Assembly: GCA_039024435.1 (NCBI GenBank)
Contig: JBCCQH010000027.1
Location: 1 to 64,000, forward strand
DNA from: JBCCQH01 sp039024435
GTDB taxonomy: Bacteria > Bacteroidota > Bacteroidia > J057 > JADKCL01
Length of the DNA stretch: 64,000 nt
Reading direction: 5' to 3'
Position numbers and translations under genes: made by a program. Under the pieces are notes generated by a model. It saw nothing but the letters and a program-made list of their open reading frames with translations. It did not search any database and had not been told where the DNA came from. Positions 9,625-15,747 of the stretch are shown here, one piece after another. Numbering within the stretch: position 1 is the stretch's first letter; each line of letters begins with the position of its first letter.

Positions 9625-10381
9625 GATGCATTTGATGTAGTACAATGGCCCAAATTCCTCGCAGGAGCAAATTGGAATCCACAAAGTTGATGTTTTTCAG
9701 GTGATTTCCCAAAAATTCCGCGTCGCCTCCGGTCAGGGCCACTTGAAGGTCGGGACCGGCCAGTTTGCGGTACCGAGCAGCGATGCCTTCGACCTCCGCG
9801 AGCAGCCCATTGACCACGCCCGAGCGGATGCTGGTCGCGGTATCGTCCCCCACAAGTGGCCAGCGGCCCTCCTCGGAAATCAACGGCAGCGCCGCCGTAT
9901 AATCGTTGAGGGCCCGAAATCGCGTGCGCAACCCAGGGGAAATGCCTCCCCCACGGTAATTGCCGTCCCGGTCAATGTAGTCGTAGGTAATCGCCGTTCC
10001 CGCGTCGATGGTCAACAACGGTCCGGCGCCGGCCAGGTGCCGGCCGCCCACCGCGGAGCACACCCGGTCCATCCCTAGGGTCTCTGGCGTCCGGTAGCTG
10101 ATCCCAACCGGCAGCGGGGTACTCCGGTTGATTTCGAGCCAGCCGGCGGCGGGAAATGTAGCTTGTAAAGGGGCGAGCGAACGCATCATATCCTCCTTCC
10201 CAACGCTGACCATGCCGATATATTGTACCTCTGAACCGTAGTTCCCGATTTTTGCCGCTTCCAGCAGGCGCCCGGGAAGCTCGGTGTGGGCGTAGCGGTG
10301 GACCGGACCGCAGACCCCATCGACGAAGGCGGCCGCTTTCACAAAAGTATTCCCGATGTCGAGGGTGAGAATTACAGGCAA
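9617..10381 (-). CDS. coaX: Type III pantothenate kinase
   Basis: CoaX phosphorylates pantothenate in the first step of coenzyme A synthesis. It belongs to the ASKHA fold and is feedback-insensitive, unlike CoaA. The 254-residue product shows the N-terminal phosphate-binding motif LTLDIGNTFVKAAAF, the central GMDRVCSAVGG and the LLTIDAGTAITYDYI segment with the catalytic Asp. It sits in an operon with birA upstream (10-base overlap) and the barrel protein downstream (8-base overlap). The birA-coaX pairing is common in bacteria and groups cofactor genes. Confidence 0.95.
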   Translation of the reverse strand: MPVILTLDIGNTFVKAAAFVDGVCGPVHRYAHTELPGRLLEAAKIGNYGSEVQYIGMVSVGKEDMMRSLAPLQATFPAAGWLEINRSTPLPVGISYRTPETLGMDRVCSAVGGRHLAGAGPLLTIDAGTAITYDYIDRDGNYRGGGISPGLRTRFRALNDYTAALPLISEEGRWPLVGDDTATSIRSGVVNGLLAEVEGIAARYRKLAGPDLQVALTGGDAEFLGNHLKNINFVDSNLLLRGIWAIVLHQMHHA

Positions 10382-11124
10382 AATGCGACCTCCTTGATGT
10401 TGTAGTAATCGAGTTGCTGGCCGTTTTGCAGGGCGAGTCGGCCATGCCGGTCCACCCCCGCAAGGTAGCGGCGGACCGCCCGCCCATCAATCAGGAGATC
10501 AACCTCCTCCTGGTACCCAAAAAGGTGCCGCAGGTAATCGCGCTCGATTTGTTCGGTGCGTCCAGCGCGGACGGCGAGGATGCGGGCCTCAATCTGGACC
10601 AACAGTTTCTCCAGCAGGTACCGCAGCGCGTATTCGCCGCCCGTTTCCCGGCAGAGCGAGGTCGCGTTGCCGTAGAGCTCCGTGGGAAAAATCCGCTGAT
10701 TGACATTCAGCCCAATGCCCGCTACGGTGCTGCCAATCACCGGTCCGTTGAACTGGTTTTCAATGAGCATCCCCGCGACCTTTTGGCGATTGAGAAGCAA
10801 GTCATTTGGCCACTTGATCCAAAGGTCCGCCTCCGGCAACTCCACCCGCAAAAAGTCGTAGAGCGCGACGGAGAACAGCTTGTTCAGCAGGAAGATCTGT
10901 GGAGAAGATAGGTAATGGGGATACAGCACCAAACTAAAAGTGAGGTTCTTACCGGGAGCGCTGTGCCACTGATTGCCCTGCTGTCCCCGACCTGCCGTTT
11001 GGTGGTGGGCCAGGACCACCGTACCCTCCGGAATCCCCGTGGGCAAGAGCTTGGTTGCGTAGCGATTGGTGCTTTCCACCGCTTGCAGTTCTACAAAATT
11101 TTGGCCGATGAACAAGGTATTCAA
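10372..11124 (-). CDS. birA: Biotin--[acetyl-CoA-carboxylase] ligase
   Basis: BirA attaches biotin to the carrier subunit AccB, whose gene is at 22.6-23.1 kb in this window. Motifs are VESTNRYA, the biotinyl-AMP loop TAGRGQQGNQWHS and KWPNDLLLNRQKVAGMLIE with the catalytic Lys. It lacks the N-terminal helix-turn-helix of E. coli BirA, so it is the non-regulatory class. The frame opens at TTG 11154, but that codon lies inside a perfect -7 promoter element (11152-11159, minus strand). The TTG at 11124 (MNTLFIGQNF, 250 residues) is therefore the better start. Confidence 0.92.
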   Translation of the reverse strand: MNTLFIGQNFVELQAVESTNRYATKLLPTGIPEGTVVLAHHQTAGRGQQGNQWHSAPGKNLTFSLVLYPHYLSSPQIFLLNKLFSVALYDFLRVELPEADLWIKWPNDLLLNRQKVAGMLIENQFNGPVIGSTVAGIGLNVNQRIFPTELYGNATSLCRETGGEYALRYLLEKLLVQIEARILAVRAGRTEQIERDYLRHLFGYQEEVDLLIDGRAVRRYLAGVDRHGRLALQNGQQLDYYNIKEVAFCL

Positions 11125-11136
11125 AGTGATTCTTGT

Positions 11137-11144
11137 TAGTTTTG
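11137..11144 (+). promoter_or_regulatory. Bacteroidota -7 promoter element for rsfS
   Basis: TAGTTTTG is a perfect TAnnTTTG match 25 bases before the rsfS ATG. No good TTTG -33 element sits 19-21 bases upstream, which lowers confidence. It is back-to-back with the divergent birA element. Confidence 0.45.
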
Positions 11145-11151
11145 CCGGGTA

Positions 11152-11159
11152 CAAAGATA
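11152..11159 (-). promoter_or_regulatory. Bacteroidota -7 promoter element for the birA-coaX operon
   Basis: Read on the minus strand, TATCTTTG is a perfect TAnnTTTG match. It overlaps the most upstream possible birA start codon, so transcription should begin a few bases downstream and translation at TTG 11124. Confidence 0.55.
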
Positions 11160-11169
11160 ATGATCATGC

Positions 11170-11538
11170 ATGACGCGTAAAATTACCACCGCCGCCGAAG
11201 TTTTGTCGGACATCATCATCCAGGGCCTTCAAGAAAAAAAGGGCAATTCCATCACGCGCATGGACCTGCGCAACGTGAACGGAGCCATCACCGATTATTT
11301 TGTGATCTGTACGGGCACCTCAGACCGCCACGTACAAGCCCTGGCCGAGAGTGTAGAAGAAGTGGTACGCAAAGACCTGCAAGACAAGCCCATCAGCCGG
11401 GAAGGCACCCAAAAGGGCGAATGGGTCTTGCTGGACTACGTGGACGTGGTCGTGCATATTTTCCTTTCGGACAAGCGCCGCTTCTATGACATTGAAGGGT
11501 TGTGGGGCGATGCCGAATTCGAGGAAATCGAAGCGTAA
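11170..11538 (+). CDS. rsfS: Ribosome silencing factor RsfS
   Basis: RsfS (RsfA/Iojap family) binds ribosomal protein L14 and stops subunit joining when nutrients are low. The 122-residue product is of family length, with the diagnostic core ITDYFVICTGTSDRHVQALAE and then EGTQKGEWVLLDYVDVVVHIFL and RRFYDIEGLWGDAE. It is divergent from birA across a short promoter region and is followed by a strong terminator, so it is probably monocistronic. Confidence 0.96.
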   Translation: MTRKITTAAEVLSDIIIQGLQEKKGNSITRMDLRNVNGAITDYFVICTGTSDRHVQALAESVEEVVRKDLQDKPISREGTQKGEWVLLDYVDVVVHIFLSDKRRFYDIEGLWGDAEFEEIEA

Positions 11539-11559
11539 CTTCACTACTTGCACCAATAA

Positions 11560-11595
11560 AAACGAGAACGGGGCGCTTTTGCGTCCCGTTTTCAT
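11560..11595 (+). terminator. Rho-independent terminator after rsfS
   Basis: GAGAACGGGGCGC and GCGTCCCGTTTTC form a roughly 13-bp stem with a G-T pair around a TTTT loop, followed by a T-rich tail. It begins about 22 bases after the rsfS stop. Confidence 0.8.
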
Positions 11596-11734
11596 TTTGC
11601 GATGCACCTTGACAATGATCCCTGTCCTGCGCAGGGGAAACATTGAAAGTCTGGCGTAGATTCGTTATTTTCCTACGGTCAATCAACGGTTGCTGGTACA
11701 ATACCAGTCCATTAAGTCTTACCTATTTTCCCTC

Positions 11735-12859
11735 ATGAAGCCACTGCAAATCACCCTCATCGTGGCGCTGTTGGGATTGGGCGCTTCGCTCGATGCCCAG
11801 ACCACGATCACTGCCGGCGCTGCGCCCGGCACCCTTACGCTTATTCCCTTTGTTCCGACCTGTTTTGGCAATGGATCTACCTCCGCCTCGGCGTGTGGAA
11901 ACACGGTCACCTTTAACTTCACCAGTTTCCAAATCTCGAGTTGTCCGAGTTCGGGGCAGATGCCAGCTCCCGGCTCGGTGGCCTTCGGTGGTCCCGGGAG
12001 TTCGGCCTCATTTGCTTTTTACCACACGTTGAGCTATTCCCCGGCCAATGAGCACCAACAACTTCTTTTCAGCGCACCGATCACAACCTTTCAGTTTTCC
12101 TGTTCGGGGCCGTTTGGCGCAGGGGAAGTCTTCAGCGTGCAGGTATACAATGGGGCCACGCAGGTGGGCAATCACACGTTCAATGTCCCAGGACAGGGCG
12201 TCAACCTGACCTACTACATCGGTGGGGCCCCTTTTGACCGGGTCCAATTCACGGAAATCAATGCCATCAGTGCCGACGACGAATTGTTCGGCGATTTTTT
12301 CGTTGATGGACCGGGCTGTCCCTTGCCGGTAGAAATGATTTCCGCTGAAGCCCGCTTCGAACACGGCCATGCAGTCCACGTCGAATGGGAAACGCACGGG
12401 GAATCGGCCCTCAATCACTTTGCGGTGGAGCGCTCCCGAGACGGTCACATCTGGACCGAACTCGGTCGCAGGGCGGCCCGCAACGCTCCCGGACCCAATT
12501 TTTACCAGTATGAGGACCGCGATCCCCGGGTTGGGGCGAACTACTACCGGATTGCCGTTACCGGACAGAATGGTGAGCAGGAATTCAGTCCGGTACTACA
12601 GGTAGCGGTGGAGCGGGCCCCGAATCCGACGGTGTACCTGCTCCCGAATCCTGCCCGCGAAACAACGGTCCTGGAACTGAACGGGATGCCCGGCCGCAAG
12701 ATGGTCAAAATCTCCACTCTGCTCGGGCGCGTGGTGGACCAGTTTTCGGTGGAATCCTCCCGCGGGGAACTCGACCTCAACGGCTACCCCGCCGGAATTT
12801 ACCTGATTCAAGTAATCCACGCGGGCACAGTGCGCAATCGCAGACTCATCGTAGAGTAA
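11735..12859 (+). CDS. Secreted protein with T9SS type A C-terminal sorting domain
   Basis: A 374-residue exported protein. The ATG at 11735 (MKPLQITLIVALLGLGASLDAQ) gives a signal peptide; an upstream in-frame start would bury it. Residues about 20-200 are a Ser/Thr/Gly-rich beta domain with several Cys. The region VEWETHGESALNHFAVERS to NYYRIAVTGQNGEQEFSPV is the fibronectin-like linker common in front of sorting tails. The last 75 residues (VYLLPNPARETTVLEL to YPAGIYLIQVIHAG) form a type A type IX secretion sorting domain, so the protein is exported over the outer membrane and probably anchored. The binding target is unknown. Confidence 0.85.
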   Translation: MKPLQITLIVALLGLGASLDAQTTITAGAAPGTLTLIPFVPTCFGNGSTSASACGNTVTFNFTSFQISSCPSSGQMPAPGSVAFGGPGSSASFAFYHTLSYSPANEHQQLLFSAPITTFQFSCSGPFGAGEVFSVQVYNGATQVGNHTFNVPGQGVNLTYYIGGAPFDRVQFTEINAISADDELFGDFFVDGPGCPLPVEMISAEARFEHGHAVHVEWETHGESALNHFAVERSRDGHIWTELGRRAARNAPGPNFYQYEDRDPRVGANYYRIAVTGQNGEQEFSPVLQVAVERAPNPTVYLLPNPARETTVLELNGMPGRKMVKISTLLGRVVDQFSVESSRGELDLNGYPAGIYLIQVIHAGTVRNRRLIVE

Positions 12860-12866
12860 GTACTTT

Positions 12867-13832
12867 TCAAGTTGAGGGGGGTGTACTCGCCGTGGGTCGC
12901 AGGGCCCCGGGTTTGCGACCGAGGCGGCGTTCCCTCGCCAGATTTGCCGCCTTGACCGCTTCGGAGGCCCCGGGTGAGAAAGGATAAGTGTGGATCGTAC
13001 CGAAGGTTTCGGCTTCATCGTCGATGTACCAGATGCCCATTTCGGTGCCCTCCGCCGGAGCGGGTGCAACCAGGGTGCCAAACACCCAGTCCCACATCGG
13101 CCAGACGGAGGCGTAGTTTAACGCTTGGTCCATTTCCTGGCGGTGGTGGGCGCGGTGCATTTCCGGCCCGGGAAAAATGTAGTTGAAGACTCCGAGTCGC
13201 ATATCCAGATTCGAATGGTGGATGCCCCCAAGGGCGGTCGGGTGGAACATGACCCAGAAAAACGCCTCGTTGGACATCCCGAGGCTGCGGGTAATCGCCA
13301 GGACCACAATCAGCGATAGCAAGTCAAAGGTGTGTGCCCGTGCACCGGAGAGTACGGTCAAGCGGCGCGGTGCGTGGTGGCCCAGGTGCAATTTCCAGAG
13401 GAAGCTGTCGCCGGTTTCGTGTTCCAGGCGGTGCCACCAGTACAGCAGCAGGTCGTGAAACGCGGTCCCCCAGAGGATCTGCGCCCAAATCGGCAAGTCC
13501 GCAAAGGGCAAAGCGCCCGGGAACAGACCTTCTTCGGGGATGAACAGCAGAAGGGGATGAAAGATGCCCAAAAAAACAATTGACCAGGTCGCAAATGCAA
13601 AATCGGTCACTCGCTGGCGGGTATTCAGCTCGTAGTGCTGGCTGCGGTGGCGCCACTCAAAGCCCAGAAGAACGATGCTCAACGCGGTCAGGGCAGCCAC
13701 AAAGGCGATAAAGTCGGTCAGGATGGGCCCCAGTTGCGCGTGCAGGGTGTCATGGTAGATAAAAAAGGCGTAGATGCCGTAGGTAATGAGCGCCGAGAAG
13801 GGAAAAAGGAAATACCGAACGAAAAATTGCAT
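12867..13832 (-). CDS. Sterol desaturase / fatty acid hydroxylase family protein
   Basis: A 321-residue integral membrane di-iron oxygenase. The histidine clusters are HRLEH, HLGHH, HH in GGIHHSNLD and HRAHH, the eight-His pattern of the family, with hydrophobic helices at the N terminus (FFVRYFLFPFSALITYGIYAFF) and before each cluster. Family members hydroxylate or desaturate lipids, sterols or carotenoids; the substrate is not evident. The C-terminal tail is proline- and serine-rich and ends 7 bases from the convergent T9SS gene. Confidence 0.9.
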   Translation of the reverse strand: MQFFVRYFLFPFSALITYGIYAFFIYHDTLHAQLGPILTDFIAFVAALTALSIVLLGFEWRHRSQHYELNTRQRVTDFAFATWSIVFLGIFHPLLLFIPEEGLFPGALPFADLPIWAQILWGTAFHDLLLYWWHRLEHETGDSFLWKLHLGHHAPRRLTVLSGARAHTFDLLSLIVVLAITRSLGMSNEAFFWVMFHPTALGGIHHSNLDMRLGVFNYIFPGPEMHRAHHRQEMDQALNYASVWPMWDWVFGTLVAPAPAEGTEMGIWYIDDEAETFGTIHTYPFSPGASEAVKAANLARERRLGRKPGALRPTASTPPST

Positions 13833-13952
13833 GTCAAAATGAAAGTGGCGTTGCGGAAGGTTTTAGGATCTTTCCGTAAGCTAATGCCACTTGCGACCGG
13901 TGTCGTCCGGTCCCGGTCGCGCATACGTCCGCCTGGTCTGGGGGAAGTCCGG

Positions 13953-13972
13953 CTGCTGGGGCGCCCCACCAG
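13953..13972. repeat. 20-bp near-perfect GC palindrome
   Basis: CTGCTGGGGCGCCCCACCAG is self-complementary apart from one pair. It lies in the gap between the hydroxylase start (13832) and the PKD gene stop (13996) and has no T tract on either side. Role unknown. Confidence 0.3.
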
Positions 13973-13995
13973 TCGAACGCTTTAATCACTGATTT

Positions 13996-14370
13996 TCAAC
14001 GGCTTGCCGACTCAGCGGTTGCGGTTAATGCACTGGTTTCGATCTTCTGGGTGAAGTGCTGTCCGACTCGGTTTTCTGACCAAATGAAGACCCTGACTTT
14101 GTAATGTCCGGGAAACCGGTAGCGGTGCGAAGCGGTGCTTGATTCGGCCACTTCACCATCCCCAAAGTCCCAGAGCAGTGAAGCGCGGTCGGGCAGCTCG
14201 ATTCCTACCAATTTAAAGGTGATTTTGCCGCTCAGTGCGTCGGTCCGAAATTCGATGTGGGGAACATTGTCCTGGGCGCAAACGCAACTTGCAGTTCCCC
14301 AAAGCATGACCAGCGGCAAAACAAGGCGAAAAAATGTGGCGGCTTTGGTGGTGGTTTGTGTTTGATTCAT
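13996..14370 (-). CDS. Small exported PKD-domain protein
   Basis: A 124-residue product with a signal peptide (LVLPLVMLWGTASCVCAQ) followed by a single PKD fold. LLWDFGDGEVAESSTASHRY carries the WDFGDG motif and FPGHYKVRVFIW completes the sheet. PKD domains are usually beta-sandwich spacers or binding modules of surface proteins. A free-standing one this short is uncommon; it may be periplasmic or T9SS-unrelated. A palindrome overlapping its probable promoter is similar to one upstream of the DUF1508 gene. Confidence 0.7.
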   Translation of the reverse strand: MNQTQTTTKAATFFRLVLPLVMLWGTASCVCAQDNVPHIEFRTDALSGKITFKLVGIELPDRASLLWDFGDGEVAESSTASHRYRFPGHYKVRVFIWSENRVGQHFTQKIETSALTATAESASR

Positions 14371-14375
14371 ACTTC

Positions 14376-14408
14376 AATATAGGAACGGGTATTGACAACA
14401 TTTGTCAG
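14376..14408 (-). promoter_or_regulatory. Candidate promoter overlapped by a TGACA-N5-TGTCA palindrome
   Basis: On the minus strand, CTGACA (14408-14403) is 19 bases from TATATTGA (14383-14376), just ahead of the PKD gene start at 14370. The -33 half lies in the imperfect palindrome TTGACAACATTTGTCAG (14392-14408). A near-identical arrangement precedes the DUF1508 gene at 20248-20282. Confidence 0.35.
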
Positions 14409-14476
14409 TGGGCAGAGGGATTTTTCCTAGGGTTATTTTCGATCAATTGCACCGTGAAAGCGCTCGCCTTTTTTAA

Positions 14477-14638
14477 GAGGCTGTTTAAATTTAATTCTGC
14501 GATTTTGCTATGGCATCTTTTTCCGCCCCTCTTCAGCTATTTTCTCGCCCATAGCTTTGGCTATGGACTCCAAAATGAGCTTCGATGGACAAAAAAATCT
14601 GCGATAGCAAATTTCACAAACCAATTTTAAACAGCCTC
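14477..14638. repeat. MITE-like repeat, copy 1 (162 bp)
   Basis: The element begins GAGGCTGTTTAAA and ends TTTAAACAGCCTC, a perfect 13-bp terminal inverted repeat. An internal hairpin (CCATAGC..GCTATGG) lies near the middle. Copy 2 at 59321-59482 has the same length and is closely similar throughout; a left-end fragment lies at 60774-60829. No transposase gene is inside. TAA flanks both ends and could be a 3-bp target duplication, but copy 2 shows no clear duplication. A mobile element moved in trans is the likely explanation. Confidence 0.8.
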
Positions 14639-14755
14639 TAAGACGTTGCTTATAAGGCTCTGGTAGTCCCTCGTCGGTCATCCCGACGACTGGGACAAGG
14701 TCAGGAACCCGCCTCACTTGACCAAACAAAAGAACTGACATTTCTAGCTATTCAC

Positions 14756-14832
14756 GCCAATTTGGCAGCGGCCCGAAACCGAATTGGCGCCATTTTGGCA
14801 GTAATAATTTGTGGGTGGCGCCATTTTGGCAG
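14756..14832. promoter_or_regulatory. Three spaced operator-like palindromes upstream of hsp20
   Basis: GCCAATTTGGCAG (14756-14768), GCCATTTTGGCAG (14789-14801) and GCCATTTTGGCAG (14820-14832) have starts 33 and 31 bases apart, about three helical turns, so they share one DNA face. The last two extend to the 17-base direct repeat TGGCGCCATTTTGGCAG. They lie upstream of a sigma-54-like promoter, the usual place for activator-binding sites. Confidence 0.55.
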
Positions 14833-14852
14833 CTTTTGGCACGAAAAATCGA

Positions 14853-14870
14853 CTGGCACGGGAATTGAAA
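14853..14870 (+). promoter_or_regulatory. Candidate sigma-54 promoter of hsp20
   Basis: CTGGCACGGGAATTGAAA fits the sigma-54 consensus YTGGCACG-N4-TTGC except that the C of TTGC is A. A second partial match, TTGGCACGAAAAATCG, starts at 14836. Predicted transcription start is near 14880, 45-50 bases before the hsp20 ATG. No rpoN or activator gene is in the window. Confidence 0.5.
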
Positions 14871-14926
14871 GCAATGGAGCGTAATCAAAATCCAAAATTG
14901 AACGAAAACTTAAAACCGATACAAAA

Positions 14927-15391
14927 ATGAAAATCGCAAAATTTAACCCCCGCCCGAACACGAACTTCGTCATGGACCGCTTTTTCAACGAAGACTTCTT
15001 CAAGCCGTTTTTCGACGATGAGTTCCTTCGCCCCTCTTTCCGCAACCACGTATTCGGGGCCACAGTACCGTTTGTGAACATTGCCGAAACCACCGACAGC
15101 TTCCGGATTGAAGTTGCCGCTCCGGGCCAGGAAAAGGATGACTTCAAAGTCAACCTGGACAAAAACCTGCTCAAGATCTCGGTCAAAAACGAAACCAACC
15201 CCGATGCGTCCAAGGACAACTACCGCCGGCGTGAATTTAACTTCAGCTCCTTTGAGCGTTCTTTCCGCCTACCCGAAACGGTCGACCGCGACAAGATCGA
15301 CGCCAAATACATCAACGGTGTGCTGAACATCATCCTTCCCAAGCTGGAAGCCGCGATTGAAAAGCCCGCCCGCGACATTGAGATTGGATAA
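14927..15391 (+). CDS. Hsp20/alpha-crystallin family small heat-shock protein
   Basis: An ATP-independent holdase chaperone. The 154-residue product has a Phe-rich N-terminal arm (MDRFFNEDFFKPFFDDEF), then the alpha-crystallin domain from about residue 47 (VPFVNIAETTDSFRIEVAAPG) through FERSFRLPETVDRDKIDA and the A-x-x-x-NGVL motif (AKYINGVLNIILPK). A short C-terminal extension with EKPARDIEI replaces a classical IxI. It stands alone with an elaborate upstream region (three palindromes and a sigma-54-like promoter), pointing to inducible control. Confidence 0.94.
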   Translation: MKIAKFNPRPNTNFVMDRFFNEDFFKPFFDDEFLRPSFRNHVFGATVPFVNIAETTDSFRIEVAAPGQEKDDFKVNLDKNLLKISVKNETNPDASKDNYRRREFNFSSFERSFRLPETVDRDKIDAKYINGVLNIILPKLEAAIEKPARDIEIG

Positions 15392-15414
15392 CCCTCCAAC
15401 CCGCAGTACAGACC

Positions 15415-15660
15415 TGCCGGCGCGGAGTTCCGACCAACGGTCCGAACAAACCCGGGCTTAGCGCCGGCAACCTTACCGCAGACAACCTGCCGTACATAGA
15501 AGTGATTATCTGAAGAATATTAGTGGCAAGCTTTTTATATACACAGCCAATCGTGGCGCAAAGACTCGCAGAGTGGAGTTGGCTGAAATAGTGTTTTGTT
15601 TGTAATTCAGGGTTTTTATCGAGGTCGGCTCATGGGAATTGGAGCCGACCTCGTTTTTTA
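15415..15660 (+). ncRNA. Structured non-coding stretch, possible small RNA or hsp20 3' UTR
   Basis: No gene is seen between hsp20 and the convergent kinase gene. The region has three nested structures: TGCCGGCGC/GCGCCGGCA (15415-15423 with 15461-15469) enclosing GTTCCGACC/GGTCCGAAC (15427-15447); CAGCCAA/TTGGCTG (15544-15550 with 15579-15585) enclosing ACTC/GAGT; and the terminator at 15621. This could be a processed 3' UTR or an independent small RNA. I found no exact promoter motif. Confidence 0.3.
15621..15660 (+). terminator. Strong Rho-independent terminator
   Basis: GAGGTCGGCTC and GAGCCGACCTC form a perfect 11-bp stem with a 10-base loop, followed by GTTTTTTAT. It is 230 bases downstream of hsp20, further than usual, so it may end a separate small RNA as well as hsp20 read-through. 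Confidence 0.85.
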
Positions 15661-15747
15661 TCGGCCCGGCACCACTTGACGGTCGATTCAATGGCCGTAG
15701 AAAAATTTGAAATTGGGATTTTGCTGCGAAAATTTGGGGAAATCCGC

